In this document: positions 23,050 to 50,479 of the stretch, piece by piece
Position numbering within the stretch: the stretch's first letter is position 1
Layout of the letters: each line of letters opens with the position of its first letter
The notes under the pieces: model-generated
What the model was told of the DNA's origin: nothing
What the model saw: only the letters and a program-made list of their open reading frames with translations
Database searches by the model: none
Made by a program: the position numbers and the translations under genes
Source of the DNA: Nannobrachium achirus
Lineage: Eukaryota > Chordata > Actinopteri > Myctophiformes > Myctophidae
NCBI GenBank assembly: GCA_963921795.1
Contig: OY997641.1
Coordinates: 76,212,279-76,276,278 of the forward strand
Direction of reading: 5' to 3'
Length of the DNA stretch: 64,000 nucleotides

Positions 23050-23324
23050 GATTAGAAAAAGCCATTTGAGATGTTTATAGAATTTTTACACACCTGCTGC
23101 CAAATAGTAATTATATAATTCCAGTTCACTGTGCAATGTATGCAGGTCATTTCAATTAAGCTCTCAGTCAGCGCTGGTCTGAACTGAGCAGCTCCCTTTG
23201 TTTAAGAGTTAAGATCTGTTTATTTGACAGGGACCTTGCTCATTAATGGACATGTCAGTTTTCACTTCAATGTAAATGAGCCAGATTTAGCCCGCTGTGG
23301 GCTAATTTCCATCTGCAGTCCCTG

Positions 23325-23497
23325 GACCCCCATTGGTGGTGATCAACCCCCCCAATCCAACCCTTGATGCTGAGTGCCAAGCAGGGAGGCATTTGGGTCC
23401 CATTTTTATAGTCTTTGGTATGACCCGGCCGGGGAATTGAACCCCCGACCTCCCAGTCTCAGGGCGGACACTCTAACCACAAGGCCACTGAGCTGGT
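23325..23497 (-). mobile_element. tRNA-derived SINE, copy 1
   Basis: On the minus strand GTGGTTAGAGTGTCCGCCCT and GGGGGTTCAATTCCC form the A/B-box head. The body reads GACTATAAAAATGGGACC and ends TTGATCACCACCAAT. This matches my memory of a widespread teleost (AFC-like) SINE. Confidence 0.8.
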
Positions 23498-23506
23498 CAG
23501 TCAGTC

Positions 23507-23507
<1 letters not shown>

Positions 23508-23579
<72 letters not shown>

Positions 23580-23580
23580 G
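23508..23580. repeat. (CAGA)n between two SINEs
   Basis: About 18 perfect units. A shorter one is at 7786-7818. Confidence 0.97.
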
Positions 23581-23755
23581 GATCCCCATTGGTGGTGGTG
23601 ATCAACCCCCCCAATCCAACCCTTGATGCTGAGTGCCAAGCAGGGAGGCATTGGGTCCCATTTTTATAGTCTTTGGTATGACCCGGCCAGGGAATTGAAC
23701 CCCCGGCCTCCCAGTCTCAGGGCGGACACTCTAACCACAAGGCCACTGAGCTGGT
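23581..23755 (-). mobile_element. tRNA-derived SINE, copy 2
   Basis: Nearly identical to copy 1, same orientation, separated by a (CAGA)n tract of about 70 bases. Looks like a tandem duplication of one SINE plus flank. Confidence 0.8.
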
Positions 23756-24068
23756 TTAAAGTTAAACTAGGCTATAACATGACTTATAGGCTATAGAATG
23801 GATCTTCAGCCAAGCAGTTGTGAATGAAAACGTAGGCATGCTCTTTCTTATTGTCTTCACCTCAAAGTAAACGCTGGAGTTTCTTCAAATTGACTGGATC
23901 CAACCTGGATCACGCAAGTAAGAGGTAACATCCAGGTCTTTATGCTTTCACATCAAACAAAGTAATCACTCATACATGTGTGACCAAGTTAGAGACTTGA
24001 GATGAGACCTTTTTGCTTTTAGAGAGATTGAACCTCTCTTATGCGCTCTCTCTCTTTTTGAGAGAGTG

Positions 24069-24212
<144 letters not shown>

Positions 24213-25252
24213 TCTGACAGGGGCGCTGGAACTCCCAAATCCCAAGGGGAGCTGAGCTTGGAGGAGTTCATGCGTGAAAACCGAAACCCGGAAATTCACA
24301 TCTTTTTTATCCGGTTTTGGGTTATTTTTATTACGGTTTCAGGTGCTTATTCCCCGCACAATGGTGTAACAAGGAGCTTTATAGTTACTATTTATTTTAG
24401 CACACAGTGCAATACACAGCACACACGCACAGACACACAGTCACTCACGCACACACTACAAAATCGGGTATTATTTTCGTAACTGTTTTCTACTGTTTTT
24501 TATTCCCCATATACAACGGTGTTAGTTTGCAACAATGAGCCTACATACAGTTTCTAGTTCTCAAATAAATAGACTTTGGTTTGCCATCAAAGCGGGATTT
24601 ATTTTAAAACAAAATTTAAATTCGACTTCCCTTCTGACCGGAGGTGGCAAGGTGACCATGTGATTAGGTGACCATGTGATAATCACACCTTTTTTCAACA
24701 TATTTTATTCCCCAAAGTCAAATACATTATTGTTTTAATATAGCTCTGTGTTTGTATATATAGGCCTATATATAAAAATAAAAAATAAAAAATATATATA
24801 TATAAAGTATTTTTCTCCTCCCCACCACCAGGGGAGCTGCAGCTCCCTCAGCACCCCACTTCCAGCGCCCCTGCATTCTGAGCTGCGAGCGGTCCTGAAA
24901 GCAGCCTATATAATGCTGCGCACATACAGTATATAGGCTTACTATATATAATTTGTAAAATACCCAGCAGAGCATTTGGGGAAGCATAGCCTCTCCTAGC
25001 CTTCATTACGCGCCGCCCATGGTTAAGAGGAAGAGCTGTGCAATTGTGTAAGTAATGCAATGCTTTATAATGAGCCATTGAGGAACATTAAGTGTTAAGA
25101 GGAAGAGCTGTGCAATTGTGTAAGTAATGCAATGCTTTATAATGAGCCATTGAGGAACATTAAGTGTTAAGAGGAAGAGCTGTGCGCGTCCAACTAAGGC
25201 ATCTCCCATTATTGATTATAGTTAGTGCGAGTGTGTTGCGTCATGAATGCTG

Positions 25253-25328
25253 AAAATAGTCGATCTGCAAGCTCACATAGCGTCTAATCTACGACGTGTT
25301 GTGAGCTTGCCGATCATCTATTTTCACG
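25253..25328. repeat. AGATCT hairpin in duplication block A
   Basis: Arms GAAAATAGTCGATCTGCAAG and complement; loop contains GCGTCTAATCTACGACG. The paralogue is at 60343-60418. Confidence 0.85.
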
Positions 25329-27298
25329 GACACGTGGAAATTCAGTCGATAGGCTACACAATGTCGCCCCCTGGATGGTTAAAGGCCGTTCCATGGTTAT
25401 TAATTAAAAATATTATTATTATTATTATTATCTGGAGTCTGTGAGGTCAGATGCAGAGGTATTGGCCAGCTCCATATATGGAGATGGCTTGGCCATATAT
25501 GGAGTGTGACATGAGGCGTGACACACGGACGGACATGATCTGCAGGTTTCATACTAAATGACTAATTTGCATACTTAAATGATTGATTTGGAGGATCCCC
25601 CTGGTAAAGTTATTCTGTGGGTAATTCCTTTGCCAAAGTCTACATCAGCCCTGACTTCAGGAGAGGGTGCATAAAGGGGCGGGCCCAAGCCCTCACTGAC
25701 TTAAAGCCTGTCCATAGTCACTCCGAAACTTTTCGTCGGAAAGGACTGGTTCGACTACAAAATGAACTCACACATTTCTACAGTGACTGACAATTACAGT
25801 GCATCAAACTAATGTTTGAGTGCCAAATATAAATGTAGCAATGAATGCAATGATAGTTTTTTTTTCTTCTTTTTATAAAAATGTATTAAACTGTTTTTAT
25901 TTAGGCACTTCTATTATTTGCTGTTATTTGTTGTGTCATATTTTGCTACACTGTTCAAGCTTGATTGTTTTCATGTTGTAACTTTTGTGTTACAGGAAAA
26001 TAAATCTTGTGACCTTGGTGTGAGCCATTTCAAACGTGCATTCCTGATTGGCTGCTGAGTGAAGCAGGAAGTGAAAGTAAAGTTTGGGGACTTTCCTCTG
26101 TGGTCGCATGGAATCATGGGTACAGTGTGAGACAGCTGTCTACAGGAAATGTGTTCATAAACATACTGTATTGTAATGCATTACAAAAATTGGGCATGTA
26201 TAATAGTTATACGTATACAAAATAAATACATGCATTATAAAGTTATGAATGTCGAAGAAGTGTGAAGTTACTATCACTGCATGTGAGGCAAAAACAAAAG
26301 TAGTAAAAACATTTCGCACCAAATGTTTAAAATAATATTAATAAAATAAGGATACATGCATACAGTACATGCATCATAAAGTTATGCATGCACTCATCTC
26401 ATCTCATGACCTGGATCAAGTTATGCATGTGTTAAACAATTAAACAATCATCTCATCTCATGATGACCAGTACTAATACTGTAGGTCTGTGCATGTTAGC
26501 ACAATAGATCTCCTTTTTTTGAAATGTCTGGAAAAGTTGTGCAATCTTTGAATATACTGTGTGTATTTTTACATTTTTGTAACTCAAATATTGCTATCGG
26601 GGGTCCCTGGAACTAAATATTTTGAGATAGGGGTCCGTGGCCAAATACCCTTGACATGAAAAGGTTTGTGTACCACTAACATAGGTTTTTCAGAAACCTG
26701 TTAGGATTTAGGAGACATGTATAGAATCGGGTCAATATATTCAAGACTTTCACAAAAAAAATAGCAGATCTACAAGCAGAGATGGGAAGTAACGAAGTAC
26801 AAATACTTCGTTACTGTAACGAAGTATGTTTTTTCAGTACTTTGTACTTTACTGAGTATTTATTTTTCTGAGTACTTTTTACCTTTATCCGTTACATTTT
26901 AACACAAGTATCTGTACTTTTACTCCGCTACATTTTCAAAACAGGCTCGCTACTTTGGTTTTATGTTAATGTTGCGCCGATGCATGCGTGGCAGATCAAA
27001 CGAAATGATTAGAGCACTCGATCATCATGCATAGAGGCTGCGGTGACGCTCTGGCTGCTGGCCATAGTGAGAGAGTCACACTGTGTGAAGTAGCCAAGCA
27101 TCGGTCTATTTACTTCCTGCAACTAGACTAACACATAAAACTAATCATATAGCCTACATAATAGCCTAATACCTTATGCTCTTATTTTGAAATCCACGGT
27201 TTTCAGAGGACGTCTGGTTTAATTCTACCATCATAACAATGCTGTGTAAACCATTCATCTCGTCATGGCTTTCAAACATGTCAACACAATAGGCTATA

Positions 27299-27702
27299 TG
27301 CATATACGCCATTTTGTTCTACTTCCGGGTGTCTTTCGACTTCCTTCACAGGTGTTACCGATGATACTAATGAAGGGTCTGTTCCATTCTGGTCAAACAG
27401 AGTCAGGGTGCTGATATTGTGCATGTTGGCTCACTGGAAACACTCTGCTACACCAGTGGGTCTCAAAGTGTCCTTGAGTGGGTTCCAAATGTCCCCATAC
27501 AGTTGTGTAACTCTGAGAGTGTACAAATGGAAGCAAATTTGATTCCATTTGTTGATTCCATTTGTACAGAGTTATGGGGGTCCTTGAAATTAAAGAACCA
27601 CTGTACAATAAATCAAACAGAGCCTTCATTAGTATCATCAGTAACACCTGTGAAGGAAGTCGAAAGACATCCGGAAGTAGAACAAAATGGTGTATATGCA
27701 TA
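27299..27702. repeat. foldback element
   Basis: CGCCATTTTGTTCTACTTCC at the left is repeated as its complement at 27675-27700. The arms are about 85 bases (through TTCACAGGTGTTACCGATGA). Between them is a short MITE starting CAGTGGGTCTCAAAG; inverted relatives lie at 2440-2560. Confidence 0.75.
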
Positions 27703-27967
27703 GAGCCTATTCACGTGGATTATAACTTCTATAACATATGGATTATAAACACAAGACTTTGGCCATGCTGCGGAAGTGCGTTCTTTTTGAACCTCCAAAG
27801 CTTAGGTGAGTCATTGGCAGTGTTTTTTATCTCATGATGCTGGATAAGTGTAGCCCTGAAACGGGCTAGATAAATGCTTATGTCAAGTTCTGTGTGGAAA
27901 AAGTGAAATGGTCTGCACAACTGTAGCTTAAACTGTTCGGTCATCTTTGCCTCGCAAGAGGCTTTAG

Positions 27968-28077
<110 letters not shown>

Positions 28078-28204
28078 GCGCGCGCGCGCGCGTGCGTGTG
28101 TGTGTGAAACCAATTCTGGGCCAGTTTTAAGACGTGTGTTTGGTGGGGATCTTTTAATTTTAATATCCTTCAAATTCTAGAAATATACATATACTTATCT
28201 GGAG

Positions 28205-28245
28205 CCAGACGATCTACAAGCATGTCAATCTGCTATTTTTGGCTA
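28205..28245. repeat. AGATCT hairpin, loop-deleted
   Basis: GATCTACAAGCATGTCAATC then TGCTATTTTTGGC. Paralogue at 62680-62708. Confidence 0.7.
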
Positions 28246-28477
28246 AAGTTCTCAGAATATGGACGTTAGGCTTCAAGAAGTTAATATAAAAAAGGAGAAA
28301 AAAATCACTTACAGTAATCACTCAATGATTTGGGGCTCCCCCTGTAGTAACTCTGAGGACGAACCCCCTGTTGAAGACCCCTGCACTAGGGGTTTAGTCT
28401 TTAGTAGGCCTACCTTGCTCAAGGACAGTTTGAACACATACAAGTAACCTGGGGATGTTTGACAGCTGTGCCGACAC

Positions 28478-29005
28478 TTAAAGTTGTACCATGTAACTTT
28501 TTTTATAAAACAAATCTTAAAATTGTCCTAACTGTTAAATCGCTAAAGTTTTAGAACACCCACTCCGTTATTTTCAGCTTCTGAAGCCTTCTCTTTATAT
28601 GTTTTCTATGATCCTGGCCGTGGACCGGATTTCGCGCCAAAATGACGTAATCTGCATCATCTGTATTGTGTATACGTTGCCCAATCACATCGCCGATCAT
28701 GCACACATGGTACACTACCGGCCAATTACAGCGCATCTTGAAGTGGGGTCGCCATATTTGTAGTCGCCCGTGTGTCTCTTTACTCAAAAGGTAATCTCGC
28801 CTACCAGGCAGGGTGAAGTAGTCCGTTTCTCCGGAATGCCTGAACGCACAGGAACCAGGGACCCCTCTAAAGATAGCTCTCGGCGTTGTGGAGGCAGACG
28901 CGGGGGTGTGAAGGTACGAAAAACGGGCGAAAGACGCGAACGCGACCGCGGTTTGCTATAGGGCTACTGACCACTAGTTGAGCATATTACACAGTATAGC
29001 TTTAA
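28478..29005. mobile_element. TTAA-flanked MITE with visible empty site in the paralogous block
   Basis: TTAAAGTTGTACCATG to CAGTATAGCTTTAA. The duplicated block at 62961-62986 reads straight through with a single TTAA, so this is a post-duplication insertion with a TTAA target. Confidence 0.88.
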
Positions 29006-29019
29006 CTCTAGCATTGTAT

Positions 29020-30405
29020 TACAGTTTTTCACGATTGTTAACACACAAAAATCTAAACTTCTGCACAATTTTCACAACCTTCACTTCATGTACCTATAGC
29101 TTGACCTGATTTGGCACTACTTCACACTCGCTTTTCATGCATTAGACTCAGATTTTCTTTCTTTACACTCCAATTTTTGGTTGTTGCACAAACTTCTCAC
29201 GTAAAATATCAAAGCATCAACCTATAACACACAGATGTCAATTACAATTCACCTTTTTGTCGAAACACTATGGGCTACACAATGTTCAGTTGTTGCACAC
29301 ACTTCTCAGGTAAAATCTTAAAGTATCAACACACAACACACAACTATTGAAAACATTCAAGTCTGATGTCAATTACACAAGCACCTTGTTGTCTAAACAC
29401 TACACACAATGTCCAGTTGTTGCACAACTGAACATTGAGACAGGAACCAGAGGCAGATATGGGCACAAAATACAAAAATGATTTGAAATACAAAGATACA
29501 AATACCAGGATATTGTCAATAGGATAGTATCTTGGTGACATTATCCGGGAGAGTGTTTTCTGCAGGTGATTCAGTATGAGTGTATCAAAGGGTGCGTTTG
29601 GAAATGCGCACCGGGTGTGGTTAGGGTGAGGGATTAGGGTTAGGTTTAGGCATAGTTTTACTGAGGTTAAGGTTAGGGTTAGGGTTAGGTTTAGGCATAG
29701 TTTTACTGAGGTTAGGGTTAGGATTGGGGTTAGGTTTAGGCACTCACTACACTGAGCACACACCCGGTGCGCATTTCTGAACGCACCCTTTGATACACTC
29801 GGACTTAATCACCTGCAGAAAACACTCTCCCGACACTATCCTGGTCAATATTAGACCAAGTACTGACCAAGTATTTAGATTTTTTTCAAAATATATTTTT
29901 TTATATTTTGTGCCCATCTCTGACCGGAGGCATGATGCCTAAATCTACTGTAAATCATGTACCAAAATAAAACTTTTTGGATGCATATTTGTGTGCTGTG
30001 TTTGACTATATAAAAAAAGTAGGCCAACACTGAGTAATTTTACAAAAGGAGAAAAAGCTCATTCTCCAGAGTCAATGTCATTCATATGGTGTGTTCCAAT
30101 TCAATGGTGTGTTTTCAATTTTGCACTCCAGTGTGCTGTAAATGCTTGGTAGTGTGCAGCAAATGCTTAGTTGTGTGTACTGAATGAATGGTATGTGTCA
30201 TTTGAAAATATGGCCAAATGTACCAAATGAAAAATGAAGTCCAGTTTGTGAACACAGTGAAGTGATTTGATGGCAAAGAGATCATCTTGGGAAGGGAGTG
30301 TGAGGTTTAGCATTTTGTGTGTGAGGTTTTCAGTTTTGTGTGTGCAGTTTTGAAAAAGCCTTTAGTGTAGTGAAAAACGTGTGTTAACAATCGTGAAAAA
30401 CTGTA
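29020..30405. mobile_element. Tc1/mariner-type MITE at a TA target, with nested elements
   Basis: TACAGTTTTTCACGATTGTT and its complement end the element. The paralogous block (TA at 62985-62986) has an empty site. Inside are a hAT MITE (29454-29922) and within that a foldback with TTAGGG-like repeats. Further copies are at 35035-37486. Confidence 0.85.
29454..29922. mobile_element. hAT MITE nested in the TA-target element, itself interrupted
   Basis: CAGATATGGGCACAAAATAC to TTTTGTGCCCATCTCTG, flanked by ACCAGAGG/ACCGGAGG. The sister at 35462-35636 is only 175 bp. The extra roughly 290 bp here is a palindromic insert (arms GAGAGTGTTTTCTGCAGGTG and complement). Confidence 0.8.
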
Positions 30406-30557
30406 AACACTTAAGAGTGACACACAGACACACACACACAGACAAGAACACACAGACACACACACACAATCAAACAAACAAACAAACAAACAAACAAACA
30501 TACATGTATGTATAATCTGTAATGCTTGATCACTTCAAAAATCCACACTGTCGTCTT

Positions 30558-30600
30558 CCTGGACACAGATGATGCAACATTGCATCTACAATCTGATTGG
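30558..30600 (+). promoter_or_regulatory. MHC class II X-X2-Y promoter module
   Basis: CCTGGACACAGATG at 30558-30571 resembles the X1 box (CCTAGCAACAGATG). It overlaps TGATGCAA, an X2/CRE-like site. CTGATTGG at 30593-30600 is an inverted CCAAT Y box about 20 bases downstream. RFX, CREB and NF-Y bind this array and recruit CIITA. No clear TATA box was seen, as usual for class II. The S box was not identified with confidence. Confidence 0.75.
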
Positions 30601-30742
30601 CTTATACTTTGAAAGTACAGAGCAAAGCCTCTTTAGTTTCTTTTCAGATGTCAGAGCTAGTGTTGAAGTCAACAGCGGTTCATTCTGATCTGTTTGATCT
30701 GATTACTTTGTTCTATTCTGTTCAGCTCTGTTTTGATCTGTA

Positions 30743-46353
<15,611 letters not shown>

Positions 46354-46773
46354 TGCGCCAGAGGTGTCAGTTGGGTATGGCAAGGTGCCAAGCTGCCAAG
46401 CTGGCTACAGGGAACAAAATAATAGAATGTACTTCTTAAAATAAATTCATCATGCCTGTAGCTAAGGTATGGCAACATGACTGGTGTCTTGGACGCGTTG
46501 CCTGGCGTTGCCAGCCTCTATCACACACTTCGTTTTGGGAGGAGAGTCTGGGATTTCAGGAAGAGCTTTCATTTCTGGGGGGCGGGCTAAAGCCTAGTGA
46601 CGCGAGCCCCAAACCACGTGCCCCAAGCATACAACCCTGATTGGCCAACCCTTGAAGCTGGTTGAGGAAATAGAATCTCAATGGATCGGTTCCAGACCGT
46701 ACTACAACACCACTACCGCCAGGGGGTGTTGTTGTGTTCGTTCTGGTTTATTAACCAGGCAATTGCACGTGCG

Positions 46774-47267
46774 CAGTGGTGTAAAAAGTGCTCAAATGTT
46801 TTACTTAAGTAAATACTGCAATGTGGAAATATTCTGTTACAAGTAATAGTCTGGAATTCAAAATTTACTTGAGTAAAAGTACAAAAGTTTTGGTATCAAA
46901 ATGTACTTAAAGAACCAAAAGTAAAAGTACAAAATATTTGAAAATAGCAGATCTACAAGCTCACAACGTGTTGCATCGCGACGCGTTGTGAGCTTGTAAA
47001 TCGTCTATTTTCAAATGGACAAGGTATAAAATAGGGCTAAAGTGCATGGTTTATGTATGTTTTATAATATTATAATTTATATCTGAAAAGTAACTTGTAA
47101 CTAAAGTTTTCAAATAAATGTAGTGGAGTAGAAGTACAATATTTGGATCCGAGATGTAGTGATGTAGTAAGTACTGGAAATTGGAAATACTCAAGTAAAT
47201 TACAAATACCAAAAAATTGTACTTAAGTACAGTACTAGTAAATGTGCTTAGTTACTTTACACCACTG
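46774..47267. mobile_element. MITE with CAGTGGTGTAAAAAGT termini
   Basis: CAGTGGTGTAAAAAGTGCTC to AGTTACTTTACACCACTG, sister of 17355-18432. Contains a full hairpin at 46936-47015. The flanking 8-mers match only 5 of 8. Confidence 0.7.
46936..47015. repeat. AGATCT hairpin, full length, in the class II 3'UTR
   Basis: TTTGAAAATAGCAGATCTAC arm, stem GCTCACAACGTGTTGCATCG and complement. It would lie in the mRNA 3'UTR if transcription runs to AATAAA at 47560. Confidence 0.88.
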
Positions 47268-47559
47268 CACACGCACGAAGACAACAGTCATGTTGCCATA
47301 CCTTAGCTTTAGCTGAACTGACGCCACTGTAAAGCACACATTTAACAAAATATGGTGATTCAAACTGAGACAACCAATCGATTGTTGTGATCATTTAATC
47401 ATTATCATAATCATCTTCAGTATATATTTTTTTCACTGCTTTTAAAATCAAGCTTTCTGTTGTGTCATTGGATGAGACATCATCATATTGACTATACAGT
47501 GATGTTCCTTAATCAATGATTTGTAGAAATATGGAGTTGTATTGTTTCAATAGAACTTC

Positions 47560-47565
47560 AATAAA
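47560..47565 (+). terminator. AATAAA, likely native polyadenylation signal of the class II alpha gene
   Basis: The hexamer lies in sequence just after the MITE insertion that starts at the stop codon, in what looks like displaced original 3'UTR. Another AATAAA at 46440-46445 lies inside the transposon and could give a shorter transcript. Confidence 0.4.
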
Positions 47566-47928
47566 CCATACTGCACCCCTGCTGTTGTTTGACTCCTTGC
47601 AACCAAGAAGCATAGCTGAGAACTTTCAATGAAACTGAAACTTTTCAGATCCTGATTTTGTATTTTTTGTATTTATTTTTTTCCTCCTGGGTGGGGATTT
47701 CTCCTGCAGCAAAAGTAGTTAAAGGGATATTTCACATTACACATATTGTCGATTCAGTATTTAAATATGATATTCATGTTATGATAGCCTATATTTATCA
47801 TGTATTTATTTTCTCTAGAGACACTTTGAATAATGTAACATTTACACACGGGTATCCCTGGCCTGACACAACATATTTTCAAATGGGGGTTCAACCTCTC
47901 TTCATAATAATTGGTCCTCACTAAGTAT

Positions 47929-48065
47929 GCGATAACGTCTTGCTGCGCGGTCATTATGGCTTATATGGACACGACGGGCTGATAATTCCCCGAGGTGGAG
48001 CCGAGGGGAATTATCAGCCTGAAGTGTCCATATAAGCCATAATGACCAAGCAGCAAGACGTTATA
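47929..48065. repeat. long near-perfect palindrome
   Basis: Arms of about 60 bases (ATAACGTCTTGCTGC... GGCTGATAATTCCCC) around the centre GAGGTGGAGCCGAGG. Could extrude as a cruciform. Confidence 0.85.
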
Positions 48066-48623
48066 GCACTTATTACCCGGCTAATACATAAAATTAATAA
48101 TTTGACTCAAAAACGAAAAAAAGTATTTCCTTGTTTAGAGACGGCTGAAAGTGTGTCCCCCCGAGTGCAACATGGTCGCCTTGGAAAACAAGGAAGTGCT
48201 GATCAAATAGAATCCATTTTCTGTTACTGCCTTGTCTATTTCTCGCCTCAAATGTTTTTTAAAACATTCTTCAGAGCAAGGTTTGGTTGTAAATGACGCT
48301 GTGTGTTTGTTTACATAGAAGACATGTTGGATACAGCACTAGATCCACGCCGCAGCCTGAATACAGCAGCTGCTCTGAGCCTTTGATTAGGCAGCGGTCA
48401 TTATACGCCTATAATTCACCGCTGATTTCAGCGCTCGACCAATCAGATTCAAGCATCAAAACAAGCCGGGTAATAATGCTCTTTAATATGATATGGTACC
48501 ATTTCTTGTCTACCCCGTCAGTGTCTCATAGGCCGGAGGGAAGTGGTCAATTAAGAAACCCACCCATCCTGCCCATTGATGATGTCATTGATGGGGAATC
48601 CAAGCTCTTCCAAGCATCGGAAA

Positions 48624-48683
48624 TAGCCGAAATCCAAGCTCGCGCTGCGAAGCATTGTGAGCTTGGAGGTCTGCTATTTTTTT
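48624..48683. repeat. AGATCT hairpin variant
   Basis: GGAAATAGCCGAAATCCAAG arm, right arm GAGCTTGGAGGTCTGCTATT. The changed core (GAGG for TAGA) matches the split copy at 10066/10853. Confidence 0.75.
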
Positions 48684-49595
48684 AAATATTTTTTAGAAAT
48701 GTCAGCCCCTGCCTCTCTAACATTCTCTGCACATCCCTGGTGAGGACCAATTATATGAAGATGAATTGAAAAATTTTCAATAAAGTGTTATGTTTTTGTA
48801 ATGAAACAATGGGCTACTTGAGGCTCCTAGACTTGTTTAACTATGCTATTAACAGAGCTATTAACAGGAAGCATGTACAGTACGTAGCTATTGTTCCTAA
48901 AGACCCCCCAAAAATCTGTTTTAACTCAATTACTGCCGGATGCCGCAAGGTGCCGCTAGAGTGCCAGCCATTCTCCCGTAGACATTCACTATCACATCCG
49001 GGTCCCCAGCCTGAGCTGGCTTGGCTTTACACTGTAATGAGTGCTATGCTAGCGAGCCGGAGGAAGTTAGCTTTCAGTTAGCAATCGGCTATGTAATTTT
49101 TTAGAAGACCGATCTAAAGTTATTCAGCCGCCAAAAAACCTTTCTGCTGGCCTTGGAACACAATCCGGAGAAAATCCGCTGTAAAGATGTGTTTTTCTAT
49201 TGGAGTGGGCGGCGTGGCGCGGCCTTTTTTTCCCATTACGGGCCATGTAAACAGAATCGCGGCCTTGTGCTTAGATGGAAAATTCGACCGGGGCTACGTT
49301 GAGGCCTCCGATTATTTAATTCATTTTACTAAAGGAACCTAAAAATTTCGGTTCTAGCAATCCTTAATACGTCTTGCTGAAACAGCGTTTTTTTGGGGGG
49401 GCTCTAAACTTTTTTCTAAACCATTTTCAATGGAATAAATCATCGGGACAAGTAGAATGGCTCGTTGTGAAGCGGTGGACGAGCCAGGACCACCCACGTC
49501 GCTACTAGCAGCTCAGGGTAAGCGAAATAGATTAAAAAATTAGTATGGGAATGGAAAAAAGAACCGAAATTATTCGGTTCGGGCACTATATGAGT

Positions 49596-49862
49596 TAAGT
49601 AGCATGTGAGGGGTCTATCTAGGGGGTTTACATGATTCTGAATCCATTGCAAGCATTTGTTTTGCATGAAAAACATTCATTGGGCTAGAAATGGAGCCCA
49701 CAAAACTATGGTTTAGTATGGTTTAGTGAAGAGTCATCACTTTTCACAGTTTTGTAGGGTCAATTTTTTGCCCAAGGAATGTTTTTCGTGCAAAACAAAT
49801 GCTTGCAATGGATTCAGAATCATGAAAACCCCCTAGATAGACACCTCACATGCTACTTAAAG
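49596..49862. repeat. inverted repeat, arms about 95 bases
   Basis: AAGTAGCATGTGAGGGGTCT at the left, complement at 49840-49861. Related half copies occur near 19340 and 19921-19990. Confidence 0.8.
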
Positions 49863-50266
49863 AAAACATTTTGGGGGGTCTTTTTCCCCTGTATAGTAAG
49901 TGAATTAGAGCCACCAGATCCCATGAGAAAAGTGCTTGGATCCGTCAATTTTTGAATTCAGCGCACAAAAAATACCCCTAGGTGCAAATGTTCACACTTT
50001 CTGCCGGAAGTGAACACATTAGCCTATTTTTGTTACATATTTCTCCCACTACTGTATCTGCTACAACAGTGGTGGTGGTGAGTACCAAACAACACTGTGA
50101 CATCTACTCAGCGCCCCAAGATACAAAAAACGAATTCCAGCGATCAAGAAGTATCACAAGATGAAAATCTTCAAAACGTTTAATCATGCAGTCATTTCTT
50201 AAACATGGTTGAATTAAAAATCCTCAGAGGCAGCTATTAATTTTCCTGTGTATAATCTGTTTAGGC

Positions 50267-50267
<1 letters not shown>

Positions 50268-50308
<41 letters not shown>

Positions 50309-50325
50309 CTTTATTAGAGTCTGCA
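50268..50325 (-). mobile_element. very short LINE 3' tail fragment
   Basis: (ATTG)n followed by GACTTTATTAGAGTCTGCAT, the terminal bases of the same LINE family, cut off within 60 bases. Confidence 0.6.
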
Positions 50326-50479
50326 TTTTTGTTTGTTTGTTACCTTTATTTAGACTCGGAAATACAATTGAGCGCAAGCACTCATTTTCAACGCAACCGA
50401 GATTGTACAACAATGAACAACAACATACATACATGCATACATTTACAGACATCATTTGAAAAATCAAAAAGAGAATACA

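Larger units (their letters stand above)
46359..47329. mobile_element. hAT MITE in the class II alpha 3'UTR, starting at the stop codon
   Basis: Left CAGAGGTGTCAGTTGGG and right CTGAACTGACGCCACTG match the family of 34616-34790. The flanking 8-mers TAATGCGC (46351-46358, including the TAA stop) and TAAAGCAC agree at 6 of 8. Another MITE (46774-47267) is nested inside. Confidence 0.6.
47590..50267. other. downstream of the class II gene, no gene recognised
   Basis: Apart from the palindromes at 47929 and 49596 and the hairpin at 48624, the stretch is fragmentary repeat. Frames such as 48293-48685 carry no recognisable domain. Confidence 0.5.

Noticed and set aside
27449-27605. Target duplication of the short CAGTGGGTCTCAAAG MITE
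   Set aside because: The flanking 8-mers do not match, so insertion boundaries could not be confirmed.
29640-29745. Chromosome end or true telomere
   Set aside because: The array is short, degenerate and lies within a palindromic element between unique sequences.
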